From Arenibacter palladensis (GTDB taxonomy: Bacteria; Bacteroidota; Bacteroidia; Flavobacteriales; Flavobacteriaceae): DNA of 64,000 nucleotides. The stretch covers positions 682,001 to 746,000 of the forward strand of contig NZ_FQUX01000001.1 in the NCBI RefSeq assembly GCF_900129275.1. Reading direction: 5' to 3'. A program made the translations under genes and the position numbers. The notes beneath the pieces were generated by a model. That model ran no database searches and was not told the DNA's origin. It saw only the letters and a program-made list of their open reading frames with translations. The number at the start of each line of letters is the position of its first letter. Position 1 is the stretch's first letter. This document shows, piece by piece, positions 37,469 through 48,418 of the stretch.

Positions 37469-40400
37469 ATGATTACTCAAAAAAACAAACAATTTAGTTT
37501 AAAGTATGTTACCGCATTAATGGTAATAGTAGGGTTATTGCTCGGTGGGTCAACTGGGTTAATGGCAGCCGGCACAAATAGTGTTTTCGGAGTGCCAATA
37601 TTAGAATTGGACGAGGACCAGGATTTGACCATCACTGGAACGGTGACCAGTTCCGAAGACGGAATGCCAATTCCGGCTGTCAATGTAATTTTGAAGGGTA
37701 CCAATACTGGTACCACCTCGGATTTTGATGGAAATTATGCCATTAACGTTCCTTCGAGCAACAGTGTCCTTGTATTTTCCTCTGTGGGTTATGCTACCAA
37801 AGAAGTTGTGGTAGGGTCCAATAGGGTAATAAACGTGTCATTGGATACCGATGTAAGTGCTCTTGATGAGGTAGTGGTGGTAGGTTATGGTTCAGCAAAA
37901 AAGGAAACACTTACAGGTTCTATTGAGCAGGTAAAGGCTGAAGCCTTTGAAGATTTGGCTGTAGGTAGTCCGGCTTTGGCACTACAGGGAAGAACTCCTG
38001 GTCTGGTTGTGACCCGTACCTCTTCAAGACCAGGTGAAGAAGGTGTTAATTTTCTTATTAGAGGTGCCTCTTCTATAAATGGTATAGAGCCTCTTATTGT
38101 AATAGACGGTATTCCTGCTATAAATTCGTCCTCTTTTAATGATATGAACCCAAATGATATTGAAAACATAAGTGTTTTAAAAGGTGGGTCTGCATCCGTA
38201 TACGGTTCTCGGGCCGCTGGTGGGGTAATTTTGGTAACCACTAAAAAAGGAAAAGGAGATGTTAAGGTAGATATAAGTACTATAACCCGTATGGGTACCA
38301 TAGGCATTCGCCCACCATCACCAACGATGTCTCAATATGGACAACTATATGCAGCGGCAGCTCGTGAAGATTTAGCTTCTGGAAAACCACCTCGTTATTT
38401 CTTTTGGAACGATCTTGAAACCGTAGATAGAATAGCTGCGGGGGAAGAAGGATATTACGATTTACCTATAAATGGTAGAATATGGCTTGGTAATGCTCCT
38501 AGATTTGATGAAATGTTCGGCAATTCTTATTCTAGCCAACATAACATAAGTGTATCCGGGGGTACTGAAAAAAGTAATTTCCGTATTTCTGCCGGCTATG
38601 ACGAAAATGTTGGTGGTTTAAAGGTAGCGGATGACAGTGCCGATAGATATAATTTCTCTATAAATTATGGTGTAGATATAAGTGATAAACTAAGCCTTAA
38701 TACAAATATCAGTTATTTACATAATAAATTTTCCGGACCAACCTCAGGATTGGCTAGGGAGGCCGCTACATGGGATGCACCTTTATTCCCGACTTATAAC
38801 CCCGATGGACAATATTATGCAAATTTTGGGGGTGTTAATATTACAGGCGATAGAAACGCAGTAGCACAAGTAAAAGATGGTGGTCGTGAAAATAAAGCTG
38901 TTGAGCAGTTTAAAATAGCTGCACAGGCTACCTATAAATTTACAGACCATTTAAACTTTACCGGATCTTATGCTATTAGTAGGCAAAACAGTGAATATCA
39001 GGCGTATGCCGTTTCTGTACCACTATATAGTTGGGATGGCGGTTTCTCCAATAATATAAATAATACAAGTTATATTGAAGAAGGAACAGGACCGGACAGT
39101 AATGATGGTAACATTACCTATAAGAATTACAAAGGAGCTTTAAATTATACCAATAGCTTTGGGAATCATAATATTTCTGGATTATTGGCAATAGAAGCAG
39201 AGAAAAATGAATTAAATGAATATAGAATTAGAAGAAATGGCTTTGTAGATTATGGCGTATACGATATTGACCTAGGTGCTACCGACCAACTGGTGACAAC
39301 CGCTGGAGGGGGTAATGCTTGGGGCTTCTTTGGATATATTGGACGTTTAAATTACGACTATAAGGGGAAATATTTATTAGAGTTCCAAGGTAGACGTGAT
39401 GGATCTTCAAGATTTGCAGATGGCGCTAAATGGTCTAACTACGGTAGTGTTTCCGGTGGTTGGGTTTTAAGTTCGGAAGAATTTCTTTTAGACAGCAATT
39501 TTATATCATTTTTAAAATTGCGAGGGGGTTATGGGGAAGTAGGAAGTACCTCTGGTATCGGTAACTTCGGATATTTATCAACTGTTGGTTTTGGTACTAC
39601 CGTTTTTGGTGAAACAAATGCAAATCAGCAAGCAACTTCAAGAGCCAGTAGTTTATTTAGTAGTACTACAACATGGGAACGTATTATTTCAAAAGAGATT
39701 GGTTTAGACTTTAGACTATTTAATAACAAGGTATTCGGTTCATTGGATCTTTATCAGAAAGACAATGTGGGAATGCTTGTTAGAGGGATTACCCCAGATG
39801 TTCTAGGAACGGCAACTCCGTTTACCAATATAGGTACTTTAGAGACTAAAGGTTGGGAAGCAATGTTGGGTTGGCAAGGTAAAGTTGGGGAATTGGACTT
39901 TAGCTTAAGTGCCAATATGAGTGATTCCAGAAATGAAATTACAAAATATGAAGGAGCTCAAACAATTTATGAAAACCTAAATGATACTGATAGGTCCCGA
40001 AACATTTTGGGCAAACCAATCAACTCGTTTTATCTATGGGAAACGGATGGTTATTTTGACTCCCAAGCCGAAGTAGATGCCTATTATGCCAGTCTTAATC
40101 CAGGAGGTATATTGCCATCACAAAGCTCAAACGATGCTTTGCGACCAGGAGATATGATTGTTGTGGATTCCAATGGGGATGGCAACCTTGATAACGAAGA
40201 TTTAACCTACCAAGGAGATGCTGCCGTACATTATGTTTATGGATTTAATTTTGATTTAAAATACAAGAATTTTGATGTAAGTGCCTTTTTTCAAGGTGCT
40301 CTAGACCATCAAATATATAGGGAAGGTTATTTCGCGCAGCCTTTTCAAGCAGAATGGCAGAACCAATCCAATACTTGGTTGGGTAGAACATGGACAGAGG

Positions 40401-40714
40401 ATAACCGCAATGCAGAGTTCCCTAGGTTGACCACCCAACGAGGGCTATCTGCTTGGAACTATAGAAGTAAGGACCACATTTTACAAAATAATAAATACGT
40501 TAGATTAAAATCCCTGATTGTTGGCTATAATTTTAAAGGATTACAAATTGGGAATACACCTATTAATACAGTGCGTATTTATTTTTCAGGAAATGATTTG
40601 TTTGAGTTTACAAGTGTAAAGGATGGTTACGATCCAGAATTTCAGCGTAGTACAAATAACAGTGCCTATCCATTTATGCGTACTTGGGCATTGGGCTTAA
40701 AGGTATCGCTGTAG
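37469..40714 (+). CDS. susC: SusC-type TonB-dependent outer membrane transporter
   Basis: Outer-membrane importer of 1,081 residues. A signal peptide is followed by a carboxypeptidase-like regulatory domain (ITGTVTSSEDGMPIPAVNV, about 50-130), a plug with DEVVVVGYGSAKKE and VFVSSVGYATKE-like SusC marks and VLKGGSASVYGSRAAGGV, and a large beta barrel ending in an aromatic-rich strand (LGLKVSL). It moves oligosaccharides into the periplasm using TonB energy, with SusD as the lid. It is followed 38 bases later by susD. It is under the class 1 operator. Confidence 0.97.
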   Translation: MITQKNKQFSLKYVTALMVIVGLLLGGSTGLMAAGTNSVFGVPILELDEDQDLTITGTVTSSEDGMPIPAVNVILKGTNTGTTSDFDGNYAINVPSSNSVLVFSSVGYATKEVVVGSNRVINVSLDTDVSALDEVVVVGYGSAKKETLTGSIEQVKAEAFEDLAVGSPALALQGRTPGLVVTRTSSRPGEEGVNFLIRGASSINGIEPLIVIDGIPAINSSSFNDMNPNDIENISVLKGGSASVYGSRAAGGVILVTTKKGKGDVKVDISTITRMGTIGIRPPSPTMSQYGQLYAAAAREDLASGKPPRYFFWNDLETVDRIAAGEEGYYDLPINGRIWLGNAPRFDEMFGNSYSSQHNISVSGGTEKSNFRISAGYDENVGGLKVADDSADRYNFSINYGVDISDKLSLNTNISYLHNKFSGPTSGLAREAATWDAPLFPTYNPDGQYYANFGGVNITGDRNAVAQVKDGGRENKAVEQFKIAAQATYKFTDHLNFTGSYAISRQNSEYQAYAVSVPLYSWDGGFSNNINNTSYIEEGTGPDSNDGNITYKNYKGALNYTNSFGNHNISGLLAIEAEKNELNEYRIRRNGFVDYGVYDIDLGATDQLVTTAGGGNAWGFFGYIGRLNYDYKGKYLLEFQGRRDGSSRFADGAKWSNYGSVSGGWVLSSEEFLLDSNFISFLKLRGGYGEVGSTSGIGNFGYLSTVGFGTTVFGETNANQQATSRASSLFSSTTTWERIISKEIGLDFRLFNNKVFGSLDLYQKDNVGMLVRGITPDVLGTATPFTNIGTLETKGWEAMLGWQGKVGELDFSLSANMSDSRNEITKYEGAQTIYENLNDTDRSRNILGKPINSFYLWETDGYFDSQAEVDAYYASLNPGGILPSQSSNDALRPGDMIVVDSNGDGNLDNEDLTYQGDAAVHYVYGFNFDLKYKNFDVSAFFQGALDHQIYREGYFAQPFQAEWQNQSNTWLGRTWTEDNRNAEFPRLTTQRGLSAWNYRSKDHILQNNKYVRLKSLIVGYNFKGLQIGNTPINTVRIYFSGNDLFEFTSVKDGYDPEFQRSTNNSAYPFMRTWALGLKVSL

Positions 40715-40752
40715 GGTATAGATATTTAATATTTAAATTAAAAAACATTCAA

Positions 40753-42537
40753 ATGAAAAAAGTAATATATAAAGTATTGCCATGTGTTATGGTACTCTTT
40801 GCCTCTTGTGCAGACGAATTTATAGACTTAACACCTCCGGCATCAATCACGGACGAGGTTTATTATACCGAGGCGGAGCATTTTTTAACAGGCTCCAATA
40901 GGTTTTATACAAACTTAATAGGATGGAGCGATCAAGGTATTTACGCAGATCACGGTTCCGATTTGGTAGGATATACGGAAGATGGTGGGATGCAGGAATA
41001 CAGTAGAGGGGATACTCAAGCACCTGAAGCTGATGCTTATTATACCAACGCCTATTCGGCTATTAGAGACATGAACCTTTTACTTGCAAGAGCTGAGACT
41101 TATGATGGAGAAGGAAGTATTGAAGCATATGTAGCCGCAACTAAATTTCATAGAGCTTGGCAATATTTCTTTTTAGTACAACGCTTTGGAGGTGTTACTT
41201 TGGTAACCGAACCTTTAGATGTTGATTCTGAAGAATTATATGGGCCACGTAATAGTAGATATGAAGTTGTTGCCCAAATTATTGCAGACTTGGATGATGC
41301 TATTGCTGGGTTACCTACAGAGCAGGAAATTAGCTCTTCTGATAAGGGAAAAATAAGCAAATGGGCTGCCATGGCTTTTAAAGCTGAAGTTTTGTTACAT
41401 GAGGCAACCTGGATGAAATATGTGGGTGATAGTACAGATGGTGATGGCATTAGTTCTGGAGCTGGAAGCGCCGGATATGATACAGGTAAAATAAATACCT
41501 ATTTACAGCAGGTTGTTACTTTAACAAAAACGGTTATGGATCAAGGCGGTTACGAGCTTTGGAATTATAACGATGCCCTGGATAATTTGAGTTCCAATTT
41601 CTTGTTCAACCTGGAAGACGGTGGATCCAATCCAGGCGGACTGGACAAGGCGTCTAACAAGGAGTTTATTTTTTACAACAAATATGATTTTACTTTTAGA
41701 CAGGCTGGGACACTGGTAAGTCACGTTTTCGAAGGTAGGGTAAAACCCAGTAGAAAAATGATGGATATGTTTTTATGCGATGACGGTTTACCAATAAATC
41801 AGTCTTTAAGGTTTAGGGGATATGCAAATACACAAGATGAGTTTCAAAACAGGGATTTAAGAATGAGAGCTTATTTTACCTATCATAAAAATCTTGGTGA
41901 AATTCCTGAAACTGGAGACGTGCTTTTAAACGGGACAAATAACTTTGGTTACTTCAACTCTAAGTTTATGAGCTGGAATTGGGGAACGGATATTGCTTAT
42001 AGGGCAACAACGACCGAAGCCTATGACATGCCTTTTATACGCCTTGCCGAAGTATATTTAATGTATGCCGAAGGTTTGTATGAGTTAAATGGAAGTCTAA
42101 CGGACGCGGAAATGAACGAGTCGATCAACTTGGTTAAGGCCAGGGCTGGATTACCACCTATTAGCAATACTTTTCTAACGACTCACGGCATGGATATAGG
42201 AACCGAAATTCGTAGAGAACGTACCATTGAGCTTTATGCGGAGAGTGCAACAAGGTTTAACGACCTAAAAAGATGGGGTATTGCCGAAGATGAATTAGGG
42301 GAGACCATTTATGGCGCAGTTATAGAAGGTACTGCTTATGAAGGAAACCCTGCTTTGTATAATCCGGGAGCATATGGTTTTGGAGAAGCAACCACCACAA
42401 CAGGGGTTGGGGAAAGAAGATGTCTTATAGTACAGCCATCATCAATTCGTAACTTTTCCAGGGATAATTATTTATTCCCAATACCTACATCCCAGACCGG
42501 TTTAAATGATAAGTTACTTCAAAACCCCGGATATTAA
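40753..42537 (+). CDS. susD: SusD-type glycan-binding lipoprotein
   Basis: Surface lipoprotein of 594 residues from ATG 40753 (lipobox LFASC); the upstream extension would overlap susC. The SusD/RagB plan is visible: an N-terminal TPR-like region with DEVYYTEAEHF and RAWQYFFLVQRFGGV, then late PFIRLAEVYLMYAEGL and RRERTIELYAES, and a C-terminal stretch ending YLFPIPTSQ. It caps SusC and captures the glycan. A terminator follows. Confidence 0.97.
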   Translation: MKKVIYKVLPCVMVLFASCADEFIDLTPPASITDEVYYTEAEHFLTGSNRFYTNLIGWSDQGIYADHGSDLVGYTEDGGMQEYSRGDTQAPEADAYYTNAYSAIRDMNLLLARAETYDGEGSIEAYVAATKFHRAWQYFFLVQRFGGVTLVTEPLDVDSEELYGPRNSRYEVVAQIIADLDDAIAGLPTEQEISSSDKGKISKWAAMAFKAEVLLHEATWMKYVGDSTDGDGISSGAGSAGYDTGKINTYLQQVVTLTKTVMDQGGYELWNYNDALDNLSSNFLFNLEDGGSNPGGLDKASNKEFIFYNKYDFTFRQAGTLVSHVFEGRVKPSRKMMDMFLCDDGLPINQSLRFRGYANTQDEFQNRDLRMRAYFTYHKNLGEIPETGDVLLNGTNNFGYFNSKFMSWNWGTDIAYRATTTEAYDMPFIRLAEVYLMYAEGLYELNGSLTDAEMNESINLVKARAGLPPISNTFLTTHGMDIGTEIRRERTIELYAESATRFNDLKRWGIAEDELGETIYGAVIEGTAYEGNPALYNPGAYGFGEATTTTGVGERRCLIVQPSSIRNFSRDNYLFPIPTSQTGLNDKLLQNPGY

Positions 42538-42567
42538 AAAATAGTAGTTTTAGTTAGTTTGTTGAAG

Positions 42568-42602
42568 GCAGCCATAGCATTATGTTATGGCTGCTCTTTT
42601 TT
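42568..42602 (+). terminator. Rho-independent terminator after susD
   Basis: GCAGCCATA (42568-42576) pairs perfectly with TATGGCTGC (42586-42594), followed by TCTTTTTT. It separates susCD from the convergent HTCS 2 gene. Confidence 0.8.
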
Positions 42603-42674
42603 GGAATACATTGGTTTGAAAAAGCTTTTCGTCCAAGAAGGGTGAAGGGGCCTAAACCAAGCACTGTGCCTTCC

Positions 42675-45600
42675 TTAATTTTGCCTAACGTTGGATTTCT
42701 GTTCCATAAATTCGGTAGGGGTCATGTTAAACAGTTCCCGAAAGGTCTTGCTAAAATAGGCCGTGGAATTAAAACCGCTCATATAGGTCACCTCCTTTAT
42801 GGAGTATTGGTTGTTCTGTAATAATTCGGAGGCGTACCTTAATCTTATGGTACGTATAAAGTGGCTGGGGTTATTACCCGTTAGCGAATTTATTTTTCGG
42901 TAGAGTTGGGATCTGCCAACACCCAATTCTTTGGAGAGGTCTTCTTGCTTAAAATCCATGTTACTGATATTCTTGATGATGGTCTTCGTGGCCTTGTCCA
43001 AAAACACCTCGTCTATATTATTTGATGTTACCTCCGAAGATGGAAACAAACCTCCAATTTCCGCAAAACGTTCCCTTAACCTATTTTTGGTCGCCAGTAA
43101 ATTGCTGATCCTGGCCTTCAACACACTGGTTACAAAGGGTTTGGCCAGATAGCCATCGGCACCACTTTCATATCCTTCTATCCGATCGTTGTCCAAGCTT
43201 CTTGCCGTTAGCAGAAGTACAGGAATATGGCAGGTATCGAAATCCTTTTTTATTTCCTTACATAGTTCAAAGCCATCCATTTTGGGCATCATGACATCGC
43301 TAATAATTAGATCTGGAAAGATTTTTTTGGCAATTTTCAACCCTTTTCTACCATTTTCCGCTTCTTTAATGTCGTATTCATCCTGTAGATCGGAAGCAAG
43401 GTGCCTACGCAATTCATTATTGTCCTCTACGATTAGCACGGTAGGCAATTTTGTATTTTTGTCCTTAACTTTTTTTGTTATTGGGGTTGGGTCACTACCA
43501 GCAATACTCATTTCATATTCCACCGCATTCATAGAGTTGATAAGGAATTCGTTTTTTATATTCTCAACGTTTTCCGGTTCCAAATCATAGTTTAAAGGCA
43601 GTTTTACGGTGAATTTGGTTCCCTTCTTACGTTGACTTTCCACCGTTATTTCACCTTTGTGGATACCAACCAAAGCCTTGGTAAAATTCAATCCTATTCC
43701 GGTGCCAGATGTTGTACTATCCGGGTGATAGAACCTACTAAAAATATTTTTTAGCTGTTCCTTGTCCAAGCCCACCCCACTGTCGGAAATAATTATCTCA
43801 ACATATTCTTCCAGACTCTCCTTTTTGGACCAAAACCTTTGCTTTCTTTTATCCGTGGATGATCTTTTGTTTACCGAAACCTTAATGGAGCCTCCTCTTT
43901 CCGTAAATTTTATAGCATTGGAAATTAAATTGGTAATTATTTTTTCTACTTTGTCAAAATCAAATAGGGTAGTCAAATTTGGGGAATCGGCCTCAAAACT
44001 ATAGTTCAAGTCTTTTCTCGTAGCCAATGTTTCGAAAAGGGAGAAAATGTCTTCGCAGAATTTGGCAATATTACCTTTTTCCAATTGCAAGGGGGACATG
44101 CCCACATCCATTTTTCTATAATCCAATAATTGGTTTACAAGGTGTAATAGTCTCCGGGCACTACGTTGAATGGTCAATGCCGAAGATTTAACGGCATCGG
44201 AATCTGGAACACTGGATAGAATTTTATCTACCGGATTTAAGATCAATGTTAATGGCGTTCTAAACTCGTGGGAGACATTTACGAAGAATTCCAGTTTGGT
44301 TTTATCAAGTTCCCTTCTCTGGGAGGCCTTTACCCTTAACGTATAAAAATTAATAAGTGTCCAAAATAGGAGTCCCCCAGCAATGATGTAAATAATTTTC
44401 ATCCACCAAGTCTGCCAAAAAGGAGGCAAGATTTTGATATCAATTCTCGAGGATTCGGCATTTTCCCATTGGCCGTCCAATGAAGCTTTCACCTCAAAGG
44501 AATAATCCCCGGGTTTTAGATTGGAGAGGTTTACTACCCTGTTGTTCCCTGTATCTATAAAATCATCATCCAATCCATCCATTTTATAGGCATATTGTAC
44601 CAATTCTGGATTTTCATAATTGAGCGCAACAAACTCGAAGGAAATATAATTTTCATCGTACTTCAAAGTGATTTCCCCCACTTCGTTGATCGCTTTGTTA
44701 AGGAGCACCCTTCCGTTCACGGAATCGCTTGGATAGATTTTTGTGTTATTAAGCTTAAAACTCGTTATGTACGGACTAAGCTTTGTTACCGATTGTAGCT
44801 CAAAATTGTTGGGATCGAAAATATTAAAACCGTTAATGCCTCCAATTATAATGCGCCCGTCCTTGGTCTTTTCTATGGATTTACTTTGGTATTCCAAGCC
44901 CTGAAGACCATCGTGTTCGTTAAAATTTCTAAATTGATGCGTAATGGGATTCAATAAGGACAGCCCACTTTTTGTGGTTATCCAAAAATTATGGTTGTTA
45001 TCTTCCTTGATTCCTACAACCAAATTATTAGGGAGTTCGTTTTGGGTAGTATAAGGCCTTATTGTTTTTAGATCTTCATCAAGTTTAAAGATTCCATTGT
45101 CCGTTCCCAACCAAATATTTCCCAAATGGTCCTCGGTTATATAATTTATTCCAGTTCCTTCAATACCATTTTCTTTTATTACCGAGAATTCCATTTCATC
45201 TGGAGCTAATTCTTCCAGTTTATCCAGCTCTAAATAATTTAATCCAAGAGATGTACCAATCAGCAAACGATTTTTAGAATCGATAAAGAGACAAAACACA
45301 AAATTACTGGCAAGTCCATTCTCTATATATGCCGTATTTTTATAGTTCTTAAATTGTCCGGTACTGGGGTCCAACAAACTTAAGCCCTCTGTTCTGAGTC
45401 CAAACCAAAGTCTATGTCTGTTGTCCTCGACCCCTGTCCAAACAGAGCTTTCGCCAATAGAATTGGGGTCCGATGAATTATGGAGATACTGTTTGAAAGT
45501 CTTGAGTTCAGGATCAAATTTATTTACCCCCCCATCCAAGGTACATACCCAAATATGGCCGCTGGACGATTCAAAAGTATACAGTATTTTATTGGAGCTT

Positions 45601-46853
45601 AGGGAATTGGGATTCTTGGGCTCATGGCTATAGTGGGTATAGGTTAAATTCTTCTCATCAAATAGGTTAAGTCCGCCGTTATAGGCGCTGAGCCAAATTC
45701 TTTCCTTCGAATCCTGTAATACTGCTTGGATTATCTTTTCGTTGAGCCCCTTAGGGTTATTTGGCTGATAATAATAATGGCCGAAGAAATATTTTGTGGG
45801 GTCTAATTTGCTAACCCCCTTGTCATAACTTCCTATCCATAAAATATCATTCTTGTCTTCGTAGATAACCGAGGGTTTATCATTGGGTATCGAAAATGGA
45901 TCAAAAGGATCGTTTAAAATATTTTGGATGGGGTTTATATTGCCCTTTTCAAAAAGGAATATTCCATGACCGTCCGTTGATACCCATACAATCCCGTTTT
46001 TATCTTGGTAAAAATCCCTAATGGGAACATCACCTTCCACCAAGGAGAGAGGAGTAAATTGATTATCCTTTTTGGTCCAAAGTATTATGTTGGATAAGTT
46101 ATTGCCGATCCAAAAATCGTTATTGGAGTCTATGTATACATTTTTGGGTAAATGGTTTAGCTCATAGGGCTCGGGGACATTGATGTAGGTTCTATTAAAA
46201 TTATCCGTTTCTGGATCGTATCGATTTAGATATTGCCCGTTGGTCACAAACCATAGGGCATTTTGTCTATCCTTTATTATGAAATTTACACTGTTGTTGT
46301 CCAGGGAGTTAGGGTTAGAGGCTATATTGGAATAATAGGAGAAACTCAACTTCTTGCCATCACTCGGGTTATCCTGTAAATCAATTTTAATGACCCCATT
46401 ATTGGTGGCTACCCACAGGGTATTGGTGGCCAATTCATACCAGAGATCGTTTATTATTTTTCTAGGGCTTTTGGACAGTGATTGTTCACCGTATAAGTTG
46501 ATACGATGAAACCTATTGGTCTTTTTATCCAAGTAATTGAGACCGTTGCTCGTACCCACCCAAAGATTCCCAAATTTGTCCTCGCTTATGGCATTAATTC
46601 TATTATTACTTATTGAGGTGGAATCGTTTAAGACAGACCGGTAAATTTCAAACCCATAACCGTCATATTTATTTAGACCATCAATGGTTCCGAACCACAT
46701 AAATCCGTCGCTATCCTGAAAAATGGCCGCACAGGTACTGCTGGAAAGTCCATCTATAGTATTTAGATTTTCAAATTTGAGATTGTTGAATTGGCCCACT
46801 AAGGAATGGGATAAAAAACAAGCCAAAATAATTGCATATACGCGTAGGATCAT
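42675..46853 (-). CDS. Hybrid two-component system regulator (HTCS) 2
   Basis: Sensor-regulator of 1,392 residues with the same plan as HTCS 1. Order: signal peptide; propeller repeats (FMWFGTIDGLNKYDG, LWVGTSNGLNYL and so on); Y_Y_Y domain with AYKMDGLDDDFIDTG; membrane helix; kinase with VSHEFRTPL (phospho-His 862) and an ATPase domain with GTGIGLNF; receiver with IISDVMMPKMDG (Asp about 1187); C-terminal AraC domain. It is convergent to susCD, the usual place for the regulator of that locus. I infer that it binds the class 1 repeats GAATCATA-N13-GAATCATA. Confidence 0.95.
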   Translation of the reverse strand: MILRVYAIILACFLSHSLVGQFNNLKFENLNTIDGLSSSTCAAIFQDSDGFMWFGTIDGLNKYDGYGFEIYRSVLNDSTSISNNRINAISEDKFGNLWVGTSNGLNYLDKKTNRFHRINLYGEQSLSKSPRKIINDLWYELATNTLWVATNNGVIKIDLQDNPSDGKKLSFSYYSNIASNPNSLDNNSVNFIIKDRQNALWFVTNGQYLNRYDPETDNFNRTYINVPEPYELNHLPKNVYIDSNNDFWIGNNLSNIILWTKKDNQFTPLSLVEGDVPIRDFYQDKNGIVWVSTDGHGIFLFEKGNINPIQNILNDPFDPFSIPNDKPSVIYEDKNDILWIGSYDKGVSKLDPTKYFFGHYYYQPNNPKGLNEKIIQAVLQDSKERIWLSAYNGGLNLFDEKNLTYTHYSHEPKNPNSLSSNKILYTFESSSGHIWVCTLDGGVNKFDPELKTFKQYLHNSSDPNSIGESSVWTGVEDNRHRLWFGLRTEGLSLLDPSTGQFKNYKNTAYIENGLASNFVFCLFIDSKNRLLIGTSLGLNYLELDKLEELAPDEMEFSVIKENGIEGTGINYITEDHLGNIWLGTDNGIFKLDEDLKTIRPYTTQNELPNNLVVGIKEDNNHNFWITTKSGLSLLNPITHQFRNFNEHDGLQGLEYQSKSIEKTKDGRIIIGGINGFNIFDPNNFELQSVTKLSPYITSFKLNNTKIYPSDSVNGRVLLNKAINEVGEITLKYDENYISFEFVALNYENPELVQYAYKMDGLDDDFIDTGNNRVVNLSNLKPGDYSFEVKASLDGQWENAESSRIDIKILPPFWQTWWMKIIYIIAGGLLFWTLINFYTLRVKASQRRELDKTKLEFFVNVSHEFRTPLTLILNPVDKILSSVPDSDAVKSSALTIQRSARRLLHLVNQLLDYRKMDVGMSPLQLEKGNIAKFCEDIFSLFETLATRKDLNYSFEADSPNLTTLFDFDKVEKIITNLISNAIKFTERGGSIKVSVNKRSSTDKRKQRFWSKKESLEEYVEIIISDSGVGLDKEQLKNIFSRFYHPDSTTSGTGIGLNFTKALVGIHKGEITVESQRKKGTKFTVKLPLNYDLEPENVENIKNEFLINSMNAVEYEMSIAGSDPTPITKKVKDKNTKLPTVLIVEDNNELRRHLASDLQDEYDIKEAENGRKGLKIAKKIFPDLIISDVMMPKMDGFELCKEIKKDFDTCHIPVLLLTARSLDNDRIEGYESGADGYLAKPFVTSVLKARISNLLATKNRLRERFAEIGGLFPSSEVTSNNIDEVFLDKATKTIIKNISNMDFKQEDLSKELGVGRSQLYRKINSLTGNNPSHFIRTIRLRYASELLQNNQYSIKEVTYMSGFNSTAYFSKTFRELFNMTPTEFMEQKSNVRQN

Positions 46854-47042
46854 TGCTTACAATTGATTGTTTAAAACTACTGGTCAAGACCTATGAATTT
46901 GAGATATTTGTATCGTAATTACAAGGGGGTGTACTACAAGTTCCAGGCTACAATATAAGCACAATTAAATATACCTATATTAAACGAACATACTGTTTTA
47001 TTACAATGGCATTGTTCAAAACAAAGGATTAAAGGGCATGGT

Positions 47043-47073
47043 CAAATTTAGGGGTTTCCTTTGGGGCAACAAA
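47043..47073 (-). promoter_or_regulatory. Promoter of HTCS 2
   Basis: On the minus strand TTTG (47073-47070), 19 bases, then TAAATTTG (47050-47043) is a close match to the Bacteroidota -33/-7 consensus. The HTCS 2 start is about 190 bp downstream. No class 1 or class 2 repeat is seen, which fits a constitutive sensor. The rest of 46854-47386 shows no gene; a promoter for the SMP-30 gene must lie there but is not clear. Confidence 0.5.
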
Positions 47074-47386
47074 CCAGTCCTAAAATATGAACGTTTAGAG
47101 TTTCATTTGAGATCATTTATAACTACTTAACTATTCCCTCCTACCAGTATGCAAAACGGAAAAGGCACTACCACCGGTTAAATTTACGGCATTTTTTTTA
47201 AGCTATTTGCAGAGAGGTACAATCTAAATTTAATATGTATATTTAAAAGTATATTTTCTGGGATCAATGCTGGTTTTGCATTTGGGAATGTGGCCTCCAA
47301 CTTTTATGGACTTTCATTTCCTTGCTTTTTTGGTGAAGGATTTTGTTTAAAGGAATATATAAAAGCAATAGTCATTCTTTAATTAA

Positions 47387-48358
47387 ATGGGCATGAATTA
47401 TAAGACAAGTTCATTGTTTAAATGTCAACTAATAGGCCTTGGCTTAGTACTAAGTATAGTAGGATGTAAGGAAAAGCGGGAAAATACCGATATAAATGGA
47501 TCCGAGGATATTAGTATTGAGCAAAAAAAAGGATTGTACCAAAGTACGGAATTTACCAAACCTGCCCTCTTTCCGTCTGGAATAGAGGGACCTGCGGTGG
47601 ATGCCAACGGAATTTTGTATGCCGTTAATTTTGACAGTACTGGAACCATTGGCAAAGTTGATTCCAATGGCAAAGCTTCCTTATTTGTTAATCTCCCCGA
47701 GGGTAGTATTGGTAATGGGATCCGTTTTAATAGCAAGGGAGATATGTTTATAGCCGATTATACCATGCACAATATTTTAAAGGTGGATATGGATACCAAA
47801 GAAATAAGCGTGTTTGCCCATAACGCTGATATGAACCAGCCGAATGATGTTGCCATAATGGACAATGATATACTTTTCGCCAGTGATCCCGATTGGAAAA
47901 ATTCGAAGGGACAAATATGGAGGATAGACACCGATGGTACAATAAGTCTGTTAGAAGGGAATATGGGAACCACCAATGGGATAGAAGTTAGTCCAGACAA
48001 CAAAACACTTTACGTTAACGAATCGGTGCAACGCAATGTATGGGCCTACGATCTTTCACCAACTGGGGATATAAGCAAAAAACGCCTACTGATCAAATTT
48101 GAGGATTTCGGAATGGATGGCATGCGCACCGATGTGCAAGGTAATCTGTACATCACAAGGCATGGAAAAGGGACAGTGGTAAAGGTGTCGCCCAAAGGTG
48201 AAATTCTAAAGGAAGTGCAATTAAAGGGCAAAACCTCTTCCAATATTGCCTTTGGAGGTAAAGATGGTACTATGGCCTTTGTAACACTTCAAGACAATGG
48301 TAATTTTGAAACTTTCGACACAGAACATCCAGGAAGGGAATTTGTAATGAATAAGTAG
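47387..48358 (+). CDS. SMP-30/gluconolactonase-type lipoprotein
   Basis: Protein of 323 residues, six-bladed beta propeller. It has a lipoprotein signal (LSIVGC), so the enzyme is outside the cytoplasm, unlike most SMP-30 lactonases. The divalent-metal ligands expected of the family are all there: Glu 67 (GIEGPA), Asn 153 (QPNDVA), Asn 197 (TTNGIEVSPD), Asp 244 (FGMDGM). Family members hydrolyse sugar lactones to the acid. The start may be ATG 47387 or 47393. It leads a row of exported enzymes with RidA, RraA, SnoaL-like, BASS and heme dehydrogenase genes, though a 253-base gap follows. Confidence 0.82.
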   Translation: MGMNYKTSSLFKCQLIGLGLVLSIVGCKEKRENTDINGSEDISIEQKKGLYQSTEFTKPALFPSGIEGPAVDANGILYAVNFDSTGTIGKVDSNGKASLFVNLPEGSIGNGIRFNSKGDMFIADYTMHNILKVDMDTKEISVFAHNADMNQPNDVAIMDNDILFASDPDWKNSKGQIWRIDTDGTISLLEGNMGTTNGIEVSPDNKTLYVNESVQRNVWAYDLSPTGDISKKRLLIKFEDFGMDGMRTDVQGNLYITRHGKGTVVKVSPKGEILKEVQLKGKTSSNIAFGGKDGTMAFVTLQDNGNFETFDTEHPGREFVMNK

Positions 48359-48401
48359 ATTTTAGGCATTCAATATACAGTAATACCAATGTAAAATTGT
48401 T

Positions 48402-48418
48402 TTGGCAGTTTCTGCCAA
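48402..48418. promoter_or_regulatory. Perfect 7-bp inverted repeat, possible operator
   Basis: TTGGCAG-TTT-CTGCCAA lies in the gap between the SMP-30 and RidA genes. It has no T run after it on the plus strand, so it is more like a dimeric repressor site or a processing stem than a terminator. It could control the RidA-RraA-BASS-dehydrogenase genes. Confidence 0.4.

Noticed and set aside
46880-46925. TATGAATT...TATCG pair upstream of HTCS 2
   Set aside because: The spacing is 19 rather than 21 bp, the CCCTTT spacer is absent, and a plain promoter is found nearby instead.
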